The notes under the pieces: generated by a model | Told to the model about the DNA's origin: nothing | Database searches by the model: none | Seen by the model: only the letters and a program-made list of their open reading frames with translations | In this document: positions 11,870 through 58,929 of the stretch, piece after piece | Numbering within the stretch: position 1 is the first letter of the stretch | Layout of the letters: every line of letters begins with the position of its first letter | Program-made: the position numbers and the translations under genes | Source: Glandiceps talaboti | Taxonomy: Eukaryota; Hemichordata; Enteropneusta; Spengelidae | DNA length: 64,000 bases | NCBI RefSeq assembly: GCF_964340395.1 | Contig: NC_135566.1 | Location: 9,587,001-9,651,000, forward strand | Reading direction: 5' to 3'

Positions 11870-12756
11870 TATTATTATCGCTGGTTACTTGTTCCTGCGT
11901 TTAAGTAGTAGGTTCATATACCATGTAAGATCATGTCCATTTCATAGATATGTTTATTTCGACAGTACATGTGTTACTTTGAATGTATTGTAATGTTACA
12001 GCAATTCTTTTCAAAGTATGCCACCTTCTCCTTACTCACCCTGCAGTCATTTTTCAAACAAAGCATCAACAATGGATGCCCAAGATAAGGAAAAACGAGT
12101 CATATGGCAGTACATAACAGTCATTAAAATGTAATGGTAACACCACTCCAGTTCCTGAAAATTAATTGATTCGAAAGAAAGCTAATTGAACTTTTTAATG
12201 GTCTTGATTGCCACCGACTTTTGCCATGAAACACAGGGAATTATGATTTATTTAAGGCTACAGTATAGCACATTTGTTCTGCTATCATGGCCTTCACTTC
12301 ACCAATCAAACTGAATCCTGAACAGCACTCCTAGCGGCCAAACTATACAATCTTTTGTCTTTCTGATAATTGGATTATAGTATAGTTAAGATAGGCATAG
12401 CTCTCACTATGAAAGTCACAGTGGAACAGCTATCACACATGTATAACAAGCACAGTTTCAGTTTATTTTTCACATGCAAGTGAAAAGTAGAGTTTTATTA
12501 TAAATGTATATGAATAAACAAATATATATGTATAAAAATCATATGTTTGGCATTGGTTTGGATTTATTTGTGTGAAGTCTTCACTTTATAGGAATTTCTT
12601 CAAACATGAAAAATGTCTTTGAAGTAAATTGTTTCAATTTTGTTACTTTGTTCGAAAAAACTGCAACCCATCATATTGCACAGCAGCGCGAAGTTTTTCG
12701 GTGACCTTTAAACTTTGGAATAACTGGAGGAAGTTACCGAACTAACAATTCGTACA
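11870..12756. other. LZTR1-ARMC5 spacer
   Basis: No coding signal was seen. A trace of the TTAA MITE family (GGTAACACCACTCCAG, about 12136-12151) is present. Just before the ARMC5 start the sequence becomes modestly richer in CpG (12680-12757), consistent with a weak promoter, but I see no clear TATA box. Confidence 0.5.
12513..12518 (+). terminator. Possible LZTR1 poly(A) signal
   Basis: AATAAA followed within about 40 bp by a T/G-rich stretch (TTTGGCATTGGTTTGG). It would give a 3' UTR of about 1.45 kb. Other AATAAA hexamers, for example at 11282 inside the 75-bp array, could serve instead. Confidence 0.4.
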
Positions 12757-15700
12757 ATGGCGTCCACCGGCGATTCTTCGCTGACAGAATTGATTTCAAA
12801 ATTGAAATATAACCATTCTTCAAAACTTTTGGTAGATTCGTTGACAAAATTGAGAAGTGAGTTTATCAGAAGATCAGACGGTGTCGAAAAATTTCGCAAA
12901 TTGGGAGGTTTGAAGCCGCTACTCGACCTGATAACTAAGCCCAATGAGAGGATTGTTGACGTTTCGATGAGTATTCTTGCAAATTGCTGTCTGGAAGAAG
13001 AAACGCGAAAAAAGGTATTTTTTTAAAGATTCTGTCAGAAAATTAGACCAAAATTGTTTGCAATCATGTATTGTAGTTATTTGTGTATTTTTGATAGCTA
13101 TATGTAGTTGTTTTTTGTCACTTTTTAGCAAATTCTTTGCAATTTATTGTTGGGTTCGACCATTATTCCCAAGGGTACCGGGTGACGCAAATTGATGGGC
13201 GGCAGTGAAAACAGCATCAAAAATTGTATATAAGTGAGTAATGGAACATATAAAGATACAGAAATGACTTATTTGATTTAATAGACCGGAACGGTGACTA
13301 CTTTGGACTTAGTTGTGATGTGTCTCCATTTTGATGGCATTTAACCCTCCTCCCCACTCAATATTTTGATTTTTTTTAATCATGTGTAAAACAGACAAAA
13401 AAGCTGTCAAATTATTGCCTCTGAAGTTTTGAGACAGATTTTATTTTAAAGTCAAAAACGACTGGAATGATTGTATATTGGAGGTATGATGGAGGAAGTT
13501 GTAATGTTTCTCTGTTTTTTCACTAATTTTTTATTGTGATCATTTCACCAAAATTTTATTGGAAACAGGTAACAGAATTTGTAACATGTAAATTATTAGC
13601 TACCTGTCAATTTGTCCACTTGATGTCCATGTGTAAACCAGTACAAATAAATATGCCAAACCACAAATTATAGATTTCAGATACTAATTGGGTTTCAAAA
13701 TTATGATTTCTATGTTTCTCATTACCTAGCTGATCCTACATTTTTCTTCAATCTTGTAAAATAATAACATCACTAGATGGTAAAATGGTTACCTCATAAA
13801 TACATATTGGTAAAATTATAATTGAAATGTAGACCTAGTATAACAAATGGTCCATACACTTACAGTTTCTTTCTAACTTTAATTGTCATTCGTAAGCATC
13901 AAAGGTTGTGATCTGAAACTATCACCAAATCACTGGGAGCAATTCCCAGCACAAATTTTTTTTTTTTTTAAATTTTAAATTTTTAAAAAAAAAGATATAA
14001 AAAAAAAAAAAACTAACACCAACATGTGCACATATATACACTTCCATTTAAATTTGTTTATAATTTTTAACCGACACATTATTTTGAAGGTGATACCATG
14101 AAAAACATAAAAATAAAATCATAGATATTTCAGCATGACCAGCATAAACATCAAAAATAAGAACTTAGGTTATGAAAAAGATTATGCCAGTTATCAAACT
14201 TCCTATGTACTACATGTGCCATGTTTGCTTTCAGAAAACAATGTATCTAATGTGTATTTGTCTTTCATTTTTCAGATAAAACATCTTAATGGTATATCTT
14301 CAATAGGTCAGTACAAATTTATTTCATGTCAAAAGAGGCAGATAAATGAGTGCAACAAACTTTTTCCCCAGTGGTGTAAATGTAAATAGTTACTTGTATA
14401 ATGTTAACAACTTAACATATTGTCCAAGCCCTTTCAATTTGTCAGATGACTCATTTTGAAGTCACAAGTAACAGTGACATGCTTGTCAGCTCTGCTGTGG
14501 TGTGTGTAGTGTAATCTTTTGAGGGTTTGAATGGTGTAAAGTACAATTTGTCAGGGCACCTATGTACCTGCCAATCTTGGTTGGGGCGAAGTAACACTAC
14601 ATCTATGAATGGTGCGACATTGTGAATCGGAAATCAAGCATTGTCACTTACATAAAATCATCATTGTAGATGTACTCATTGTTATTTCTTACAATCTTTA
14701 TCTCTGCAGTTTCCATTCTGAAATCTTTAAAACAGAGCAGTATACTGAACAGAACATCCAGGGCTTTAGCCAATCTTGCTGTCGACTCTGACATAGCTGA
14801 AGATATTCACAAAGAAGAAGAAATCTTACCAACGTTAGTGGAACTGGTGAAGAATACCGAAGATAATGAATGCCGTCAAAGTGTCATCAGAGCTCTGAAG
14901 AACCTATCCAAGACAGATAAAGACAGAGAAGCTATCGTAGATGCCGGTGGGATCCAACCAATTACTGAGTTATTAGCTTCTAAACATATTGGTGTTACTG
15001 TTTCAAGTGTGCGAGCCCTAGCAGAGATTACAAAGTTGTGTAGTTTGAACTGTGCACAACAGGTTACTGATGCTGATGGATTTCAATCATTGGTTGATTT
15101 AATGGGTCATGCAAAAACAGTGATCAGAGAACACGCTGTTTTGTCGCTCTTCAACTTGATGGTTCATGGTATTGTCCGGCCATCAGTAGGAAGCGCTGGT
15201 GGTGTGAAAGCGTTTATCTCAGACATCAAGAAATCTACAAGTACTGCTACGTTGTCTGTCCAGTTACTCTGTTTGTCATGTCGCGAGGCTGTTAATCGTG
15301 TTAAAGTCAGAGAACTTGGTGGACTCAAACTTATGATTGATATGTTGAAACAGGACGAATACTCTACACATCATGAAACAATCATTGCTTCATTCTTGTG
15401 TTTTGTCTACGATGAACCGAGTCTGAAAATTATGGTAGCCAATGACATTGTGTCTATATTCCTGTCTCATTTGCATAAAGCAACAGGCCAACATGCCAAC
15501 TCACAGGAAATGCAGGTCTCAGATTCGTCAGATTCAGAAAAATGGTGTACAGAAAATGAAGCAGAGAGAATTGAAGCGAAACAGAGTGCATGTGGAAGTG
15601 AAGTTGCTGAATCTGAAGTAAAACCAAACATAGTTGTTGATGAAGAGACTAATAATTCAAGTGTAAATGCTAAAGTTGTTGTCAGTGCCCCACAAAATCC

Positions 15701-18432
15701 AGATCCTGCCGTTCAACAGCAGTTTGTATCACCATCACACTCTCCACCAATGAAGCGACATTGTGGTCCAGGAGCATGGGAAACCCCTACTAGTAGTACA
15801 TCTAGAGGTAATGCCTATTCACCATATATGTCACCTGAAAGTGACACATCTGATAAAGGCTCCTCTTATCTCAGTCCTACATACAGCTATTCGCCATCCT
15901 ACCTAAATAACCTTTCACCTCAGTGGTCTCCCCAGGACAGTGTTTATTCTGTGTATTCGGACACTGAGCCTGACTACCTCGTGAACCCACAAATGTCGCC
16001 AATACACATCAGCGAAGACATGGAAGTTAATCCTTCAGAGGAGATGAGCAATGCACAAGACCCATGGAATACTAGTTCTATGGCAGAATTACATGTGAAC
16101 GATGGGGCTGATGAGGATAAAAATGCAGATAATTTGACAAAAACACAAAAAGATGAAAAAGAGGATGTCGTTGATGAGGGATCTAAAAGCAGTAATGAAA
16201 GACAGCATAGTGGTAGACTTGTTGTCGAAGGAGAGAGCACTGAACTTTGTCAAGGTGATACACCAAGGAGCAAGGTGAAGACCAATATTGAATATCCAGA
16301 ACCAAAAGGAGTAGAACACAATATACTGACATTGCTATCCAGGTTGTCTATAACGGATGATCCAAGTAGTATACTCGTCACAAAACCTTGCATCAAGTCA
16401 TTGCTGAAATACATCATTTGCAATGCAACTGTTGGTAACAGAGCTGTCAGAATCCTAACCAGACTCATCAGAAACCCCTACTGCTTTGAAGCAATGATAT
16501 CCAATCATGTGCCATCACTTATACATTTGTTATTGGAGAGAAGTACTAAAAACACCAACCAAGAAGAAATTAATGATGAAGAAAGTGACAAATCTGATAG
16601 CAGTTGCTATGGTGATCAGCCAAATGCACTAAAGAGTAAAGAATTACAGGAAGCTTGTCAAATGATTGCACAACCATTATTGAGGAATTTGAGTATACAA
16701 GGTGAAACTCCGTATGGTCAAGGAGTGGTTTCTCATGCATTGTTAGCTGGGAACAACCTAGAAAAGACAGCTGCTGCAGTAGCATTACCATATCTCTACA
16801 GGTAGGTAGAAACAAAGATACATAAATATGTGTAGGTAACATCATATTGAAAATTGAACTATTGGAATACTATGAATTTTACTGAAAGTGAAACTGAAGC
16901 TTTCGTCCACACCTGTGGACTTGTTCATCAGTCTGATGTCCTCAGTTGACAGAGACCGACATTGGTTTGAATGTGGTGTGACCGAACTGGGAAGCAATTC
17001 TCTATTAGGAAGTTAGAATCTGATCTAAACCAGGATAGGGTTGTTCTCAACTTTCACACATGTGAATTTCAATATTTTTGTCACATGATTTCAGAGACGA
17101 GTCAGGTAGTAAACAAATCCAGAACATCAGACTATATGAACAAGTTCACAGGTGTGGACGAAAGCTTCAGTTTCGATTTCACAAAATTTCAACTTTTTAC
17201 ATGTATGTTGTATTTCAGTTTCAATAACAGTAACATTCACACAGGTGAGCTTGCATCAATATATATATATATATAGGGAACATAGTACACAAATTCACTG
17301 GCATAGTGGTTCAATAGAGCAAGTGATAAAGTGCATGTGCACGTAGTGCTTCGACAAAATTATAATGGAACATTTCCACACATACCACAAAGATGACAGT
17401 ATTTAAAGCATAGCCTAATGACACATTGTAACCATTTGAGGGTAATCTTAGCTGGATTCAATGACTGTCCTCAAAGCAGTTGATGGAGACCGTCATATAA
17501 TGCCTTGATTATTCAAGATGCCACAGTAGTAACTTTTGTTTTTCCTGTATTTCATTTCTAGAAATACCAAGCTGAGGAAGAAAATGATGATAGAATACAG
17601 TGGTCTGAAAATACTAATAGGTGCCATCCAAAGAATGTCACAAAAAGACGAAGAAATTGTTACCATGGCAATAGAATCATTATGTCATCTTGCAAAAAAT
17701 CTTCATATATCAGTACAAGCTACTGAGAAAATGGACATGGTTAACACTGAATCAGTTACAACCGAAGATGCTGGCCAATTGTCATCACTACCTACCAAGA
17801 AATTTAAACGGGATCATGCAAGTGAAGACACTGATATAGGTCGGGTCGCATTGGGAAAAGATAAATGTTTGTATATAGAACTGCAAGAGAAGACAGATAT
17901 ACAATTCAGGGTTGAAAATCATCAAATGATAGCTGCCAATAGGCAACTTTTGGCTGATAAATCACGAGTATTTGCCGCAATGTTATCAGGAAGTTACGTC
18001 GAATCAACGCAAATTGACATTTCAATAGACGAAGTCTCGTATCCTGCACTCCTTTTTCTTATACATTATTTATACAGCTGCAATACTAAGAACTGTCCGA
18101 CTATGTTAAATCTATTGAACTCAAAACAAAGACAAGGTCAAGATTTAGAGTTGGAACTATTAGCATGTGCCGATCGTTTCATGATACCAGACCTTGTAGC
18201 GTCTGTACGTGATTTAATTATTGAGCGGCATCTAAATTTTACAAGTGTTGTACAGTTATATAATTATTGTAGTCTTCATCATTGTATTAGTCTTCAAAAG
18301 GAATGTCTTCAGTTTATCTTGTGTGAAGATACAGACCTGTCGACCAGATGTCGATGTTTTCAAGAAATTTGTGAATGTAAGGATGATGTGATATTTAATG
18401 AAATTTTCCACCTTGTAGAAGGACGGTTGTAA
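12757..18432 (+). CDS. ARMC5: ARMC5, armadillo-repeat/BTB CUL3 adaptor
   Basis: Four coding exons: 12757-13014, 14276-14306, 14710-16801 and 17562-18432, giving 1083 residues with every phase matching. Start ATG is in a good context (ACAATGG). Residues ~30-300 are armadillo repeats (FRKLGGLKPLLDLI, ILANCCLEEETRKK, NRTSRALANLAVDSD, AGGVKAFISDI, CREAVNRVKVRELGGLK). Residues ~310-580 are acidic, S/T-rich and presumably disordered, with LSPQWSP. An ARM-like segment follows (LSITDDPSSILVTKPC, RAVRILTRLIRNPYCFEAM). A BTB domain occupies ~904-1015 (FRVENHQMIAANRQLLADKS), then a BACK-like tail. Vertebrate ARMC5 is a CUL3 adaptor that targets RPB1 (established knowledge). The human protein, about 935 residues, has the same domain order. 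Confidence 0.95.
14276..14306 (+). other. ARMC5: 31-nt ARMC5 microexon
   Basis: TCTTTCATTTTTCAG precedes it and GTCAGT follows. It encodes IKHLNGISSI plus one base of a split valine. Without it, exon 12757-13014 (phase 0) would read into exon 14710 out of frame and hit TGA within four codons. With it, RKK-IKHLNGISSI-VSILKSL restores an armadillo helix matching the human segment around RRLGGILPLVTIL. Confidence 0.9.
16874..17190. mobile_element. Long-arm inverted-repeat element in ARMC5 intron 3
   Basis: The left arm (16874-16942) and the reverse complement of the right arm (about 17120-17190) align over about 68 bp. They share a nearly uninterrupted core AAACTGAAGCTTTCGTCCAC followed by ACCTGTG, and GTCTGATG at the inner end. 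Total length is about 317 bp. No transposase is encoded. It is a non-autonomous, MITE- or foldback-like element. Confidence 0.85.
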
Positions 18433-18440
18433 TTATTTAA

Positions 18441-18446
18441 AATAAA
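18441..18446 (+). terminator. Possible ARMC5 poly(A) signal
   Basis: AATAAA lies only 9 nt after the ARMC5 stop codon. If used, the 3' UTR would be unusually short. I see no closer competing hexamer on this strand. Confidence 0.4.
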
Positions 18447-19430
18447 ATGATAATGTATTGTGAATAGTATATGAAAGTGTGTACTTGTCATTATTTACAT
18501 ATGTAGCATTGATTAGTTGCATTGGTGTACACACATACTAGTGTTTACAATGCAGTGCAATACAAAAACATAATTGAATATGTGCATGCAAATGAGGGCA
18601 CACTCGTTCCTTACACACCAAATCATGTAATCACATAGTAGAATTTATGGAAATTTGCAGTTCTGGATAAACATTATGTAATAATGATAACAACCCCATG
18701 CCATGTGAGTGCCTGTGTGGGTACTCAGGGGTATTTGCATTCGTGCTTGAAGTGTTTTCTGTGTCACTTTCACTCGCTATGCTAATGAAAACACAGCCAC
18801 ACTGAACACTGCAAACGCTTGTACAGATTATACCCCAAGTACGCCACACTTGCACTCACTCATCATGAGATTCTGTTATATATCTCAAAATCAGACACCA
18901 TAACTTATCCCTAGCAAAACATGACCATCCCATGAATTCAATACACAAGAATGAAGTGTCACACGCATGCAAACAAAAGTGAATTTTACAGATTTATTGA
19001 CATAATTACTGTGCATTTGTTGTCAACATCTCGTTAAAATTACATGTAAATTATAGTCAATGGCATTAGTCAAGGTAAAAGCTACATTAAATTCTTACTT
19101 TGTTTTGGCAACATACAGAACTACGAAGGTCTCAGTACTCTCAAAAATTAACCTGCCTACTACTTGCTTGATATAATATAATAGCCAGTATATTCTGCAC
19201 ATATACCCATCTTTCCTACTGCAGAATGGTGTATCCCCACTCAAGAAATAGGAATACATCATACAGCAGACAGTGAACAGTAAATGGTGTCTCAACGCAA
19301 ACATAAAGCTATTTTGTATCTGCGAATTGTCAAAGTTGAACACATAAGCTCGTAATAATTTCTATGAATTCATTTTCATTTGCAATGTATACAAGTATAC
19401 AAAGAGTGTAGTTGTAACAACTTTTTTTAT

Positions 19431-19580
19431 CAGAGTATGTATGTATGTATGTATATATGTATGAATCATACATACATACATAAATACATACATACTCTGG
19501 TATGTACGTGCATATGTCGTACGTACGTACATATGTATGTATGTATGTTCTGTCTGTCTGTCTGTCTGTCTGTATGTGTG
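19431..19580. repeat. Palindromic TATG/TACG/TGTC microsatellite
   Basis: 19431-19499 is an inverted repeat: CAGAGTATGTATGTAT at one end, ATACATACATACTCTG at the other, arms of 33 bp with two mismatches and a 2-3 nt loop. It is followed by CGTACGTACGTAC (about 19519) and a (TGTC)n run to about 19572. Confidence 0.9.
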
Positions 19581-20078
19581 TTTCTTGTTCTTGTATAAGT
19601 TGTAAGTGTTGAGGCAAATTTGAACAGATCTTAAAATACCTGCAAAGTTTCTGTAAGAATTTTTAACATACCGGTAGACCCTACATATCTTTCAAATTCA
19701 AACTGTAATTTCCAAGACTTCAAGTTATCGGTGAAAATATTACAAATCTTGTTGTCCTCTGCTGATTAGAAACCCTTCCTTTCCTTTCTTTACCTTTAAC
19801 TTTATATTCTGTTGCAAATATGTCAAAAAATATTACACAACAAAACTGTAATGGCATGCGTCATGCTTCTGAAGCTATTTTCATGTTTGAAAATTGCTGT
19901 CAATTTATGTCCTTTCTAAAACTCCTGGGATAAAACTGAAGGACCTTGTGTGTCAACCTACTCTGGCTGAATAAAAAGTGTGTACTAGTAAGAAATTAGT
20001 GTACTTTGTAAATTTTCAAACAAACATCGTTAGTTTATAGACAGAGATATTTGTAGTTGTTTGCACTCCTGTTATAAA

Positions 20079-20449
20079 AGGGGAACACCACTCCAGGAAA
20101 TAAAGGTCTTTTCGTAAACTTTGGATTCTGGAGTCATTTAGTGAGTTCACATCAAGAAACTTTCACTCGACTACCAAGAAACACCAAATTAAAACTCTTT
20201 TTCGCCTCTAATGTTCATTTAGTGGCCAGCATTGCATCATGGGTCTTTGGCATACATGAATATGTATTATATGAACATTGAATAGTCATGAATCCTAAGT
20301 GCTTATTTCCTTCAGATAAAGTCATAATTGTACATTTCAATTTGGCAATCCTGATCGATCAAAATTTTTATGCTGTGAAATCATGACATGACTCGCCATG
20401 ACTTGCCAGAACCCAGAGATTATGAAAGTACCTGAAGTGGTTGTCCCCT
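20079..20449. mobile_element. TTAA-flanked MITE, complete, 371 bp
   Basis: The left end AGGGGAACACCACTCCAGG and the reverse complement of the right end (AGGGGACAACCACTTCAGG) form terminal inverted repeats. Similarity continues inward (a ...TTCTGG block on both sides). TTAA directly follows the right end (20450-20453), and TAAA, a one-base change, precedes the left end. The TTAA target suggests piggyBac-type mobilisation (inference). No coding capacity. Related ends occur at 1633, 2239, about 12136 and about 23970. Confidence 0.85.
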
Positions 20450-21292
20450 TTAACCATTAGCTGAACATGGAATGAGTAATTACAGGAGTGGGGAGAACAA
20501 TGAATTTTTCTGTCTACATTAATTACACAACATGTTATCCACTATACTTTAATACTGGCTTTTATTAGCAATGTAACGCTGCCAAATACACAGTCTGTAT
20601 TACAAAATACTGAACAAAAAAAATTCCACAATCTGCGAATATCCATAATTACTGATAGTGTCTACTAACAGTACGAGCTGCTTACTCACACTTTTGTAAA
20701 GTTCAACGTACTAACTGGTGTACGGTTTTCATTCTTACACGTTGCTGCACAAAGTCCTTCTCTCATTCCCGATTTCTTTTCTTTGAATTGAGTTCTATTT
20801 TTTCAGAGGGCTTGTCAAACCTACCACTGACCCATTATAAAAGTGCAATCAAAATGTAAAGAAAATTCCTAATAATTTCATTCTTCGTTCTCTCATTGAA
20901 AGCTAAAATCAGCCTTGAAGCTAATAATAACATGCGTACTACACTCCTTGTAAGTGAGAGTTAGTTGCTTTAAAATTCACTTCACTTCTTTCTTTTTTTT
21001 GGGGGGGGGGGGATTTTGGTTCGAGTATATCAAACATTTCTCCTAGAATCTTCATCTTAAATCCAGATTTGTATCAGACAAAGACATATTTGCTAACGGG
21101 TTTCCTAATTATCATATCTTTATAGCTATACAAAGTGCATTTTTATCAAAAATAAAAAAGAGTTGTTGACTGCGATAGATGCCAAATGCCTTAACTAATA
21201 TTTGACAAGGCACGCTAATATCCCACTGAAGTTACAAACTATATTACATTGAATACTTGCATGAAGTGCAGCAGTTGTCCAATTCACACACA

Positions 21293-21475
21293 CGTCTCGG
21301 GGTCCCATACTACCAACACCTAGCCAGTAACTAAGGACACTTTGGGGTCCCATGCTACCAACACGTAGCCAGTTAACTATAAAGGACACTTTGGGGTCCC
21401 ATGCTATGAACACCTAGACTGTATTTAAGGACACTTTGGGGTCCCATGTCACGAAAACCTAGATTGTAACTAAAG
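21293..21475. repeat. 44-50-bp minisatellite, ~4 copies
   Basis: Four units carry GGACACTTTGGGGTCCCATG, then an ACCAACACCTAG-like block and GTAACTAA. GGGGTCCC cores are near 21299, 21343, 21393 and 21437. It is probably within or beyond the paxillin 3' UTR. Confidence 0.9.
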
Positions 21476-22909
21476 ATGCTAGAATAATACTTTCAAATTG
21501 TGCATGGGCAGAAATTGACATGATTTACAAAAGACTTTTATCCTAAAGTGAACTCTGGTATCTTGCAATGAGCTAAATTCATTGTCACATCCTCTTTGTC
21601 AATGAACAAAAAACACTTCACTCGGCCATGTGGATCGGACAACTGCTGAACTTTAACTTTGCATGTTATCAAAAGAGTAAATTTTGAAAACTAAATTGTC
21701 TCATGCATGTTTCTTAAAGCATTGATCAGTTCTCCTGATCATGATATTCCGTCTCAGGGTCTGATTGTCCTAAAACTAACTTCAAAGTTTGAAATTTCCA
21801 TTACAACAAAAACAAAATGTCCATTTCCAAAGATGTTTATTGCAGCATTCTTAAGTAACATACACCGATAAAGTGTTCATCTTGTCACTTTTTCATGTTC
21901 GACAACCTGTCGTACATTTAAAGACTAAACTATTTATGTATATAACTTCAAGCCACTAACAGCATATCATACCCTTTTATGAAAAATAGTGGCACTTTTT
22001 TCTCTCAAAAAATCTGGAAGTTATATCAAATGGAATTATGACTCCCAAGTTTTCAAAAATCTATGTAAAGTACTTAAAGCAGGTTGCGACTTGTAAAAAT
22101 TCAACTAACTTTCGAGAGTTACATATTTCACTCAAAAAATGAACTTTTTTTTTTGTTTGTTTTTTAGCAAAACTATTCTAAATAAAATACCTTACAATGA
22201 GGACACTATTAAATGTACATGCATTTCAAATTGCTATCCCTACATGTACTTGAGTATTAAGCTGTAGTTTTTTTCTTGGAAGACTTTGATTTCAAATTGT
22301 CATCTTCCTCAAATTACAATCGAATTATTTCTACAGGTCATTAGTCGTAAATTATTACCCAGACACAATGGTGTTATGTTGATGGTTCACCATGATTGAT
22401 TTTTTTTCTCTCAAAAATTTTTTTTTTCTTTTTTTTTTTTGTACTTTTCAAGAGTTGAATATGTAACCTTAGCATATGAAAAATTTGCCCAATTTATATA
22501 AGCTAGTCACATCAATTCTTCAAATGGAATTCTCAAATGATATCATACAAAAGACAGCATTTTGTTTGTAATGTTATGTAAAAACTAAACTTATAATATG
22601 CTGTTAAATAATTTCACATAACCCCCACCCTTCACAACTTTTATTTTTCCCCAATTATTTTTTTTTTCAAAGTCATGGTTGAGGCTCTGCCCAATCTGGC
22701 CAAATACCAGCTGAATGTTACAGATTCAGAAAAAGAAACTTAACATGATAAAGTGTAAAGCCCTGTATCTGCTAGTCTTACTTTCAAACTTAACTTCATG
22801 ATCAACATTGATTTTACCTGCCACCCCTATTCCTACATAAAGTGGATTACGTCTTTTGTATAACACAATAGGGTTGAACCAAAATGCTGAGAAATAGGTG
22901 GCGACAAGG

Positions 22910-57880
<34,971 letters not shown>

Positions 57881-58039
57881 GTCGATCTTTTGATCCAAAC
57901 TCAATAACTCTGTGGAATAAATCGGTCCTGTCCAATCTGTCTCTACGATCAGGGGATAGCTTAAACACACTTGAACGTCCAACTTCGACAAGCTTTCGTG
58001 CAATGAGTGAGTAAATGTGCAGCCTTCGGTATACACCCA

Positions 58040-58064
58040 GTCACGTGACACTCGTTTGACGTCA
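58040..58064 (-). promoter_or_regulatory. E-box/CLEAR and CRE palindromes upstream of PXN
   Basis: GTCACGTGAC (58040-58049) is a perfect 10-bp palindrome equal to the CLEAR/E-box consensus. TGACGTCA (58057-58064) is a full CRE. They are 7 bp apart and 160-185 bp upstream of the paxillin ATG, in the most CpG-containing stretch of the region. This is a likely proximal promoter or 5' UTR; the transcription start is not known. Confidence 0.55.
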
Positions 58065-58799
58065 GGTGACCCTATCTATCATTCATTGGCACACCTCAGT
58101 GAACAATATTTACCGAAGTCCGTAGCTGACAAGTCCCTACCTTGACGATTTCGTTCTGTGTATCTTTATTTTGTAGTGCATGTGTCTTTTTTTGTTCGCA
58201 TTCACCGATGTTCGTACCAATAATCATAACACCTGCATGAAATAATTCCTGATAAATCACAGAGGTTTTGACATAGAATCTTTACGAAAGTTAAAAGGGC
58301 GGAAACCCGGGGATGAACTAGTCCATGCTCTAGACCCGAGGAATATTGATGCACAATATATTGATGTACAATATAAACAATACTAGTCAATTTCCAGGTG
58401 TGTTTGCGTGAAAGAAATCTCGATGTGTTTCACATGTCCCTCCCCAAGATAAATTACGTGTATATGAGAGAGATCGATTCTTTGCATTATCAATATATTA
58501 GAGTATATTTAATAGCGCAGATACTCGCTGAACAACGTGTCTTATCTCTATGCTATAACACAGACAACTAAGAAACTAATATATCAGCATAGTCAGTAAC
58601 TTTTCGTTGGTCATATTTTAATAACATTACGTCATCTTGTTAACCTAAAAGCGAGTGACGTTTATCAAAATATGTGAAGTGTCTAATCTTAATCCAGTTA
58701 TATTTTAATCTTACCTACTCTACCGTAACCAAGCTGATATAAACATTTTCATATATGAAATGGTTTGTATATTATCCTGAAAGATCCTTTGGTGATGAG

Positions 58800-58855
58800 G
58801 GGAGGAGGAGGAGGAGGAGGAGGAGGAGGAGGAGGAGGAGGAGGAGGAGGAGGAG
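58800..58855. repeat. (GGA)n microsatellite
   Basis: About 18 GGA units on the plus strand, a purine run of more than 80 bp when the flanks (GATGAGGGGA and GAAATGAGAGGAG) are included. Confidence 0.97.
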
Positions 58856-58929
58856 AAATGAGAGGAGTAGAGAGGAAAGATGAGGAAAATGGCAAAAGAG
58901 AATACCCGACGAAGAATACTTAGTTGATC

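Larger units (their letters stand above)
18447..22909. other. Convergent spacer between ARMC5 and PXN
   Basis: No coding region was recognised. It presumably holds the 3' UTR of paxillin (minus strand), but I cannot choose among several TTTATT (reverse AATAAA) hexamers, for example near 22640 and 20551. It contains a palindromic microsatellite, a complete MITE and a short minisatellite, listed separately, and a run of 12-14 G at about 20999. Confidence 0.5.

Noticed and set aside
12708-13131. Minus-strand open frames opposite ARMC5 exon 1
   Set aside because: They are antisense shadows of a well-supported exon.
57881-58051. N-terminal extension of paxillin upstream of MEDL
   Set aside because: The frame is open for about 57 codons but the first codon is GTG and no ATG is present. 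MEDL has a strong Kozak context and matches the vertebrate start.
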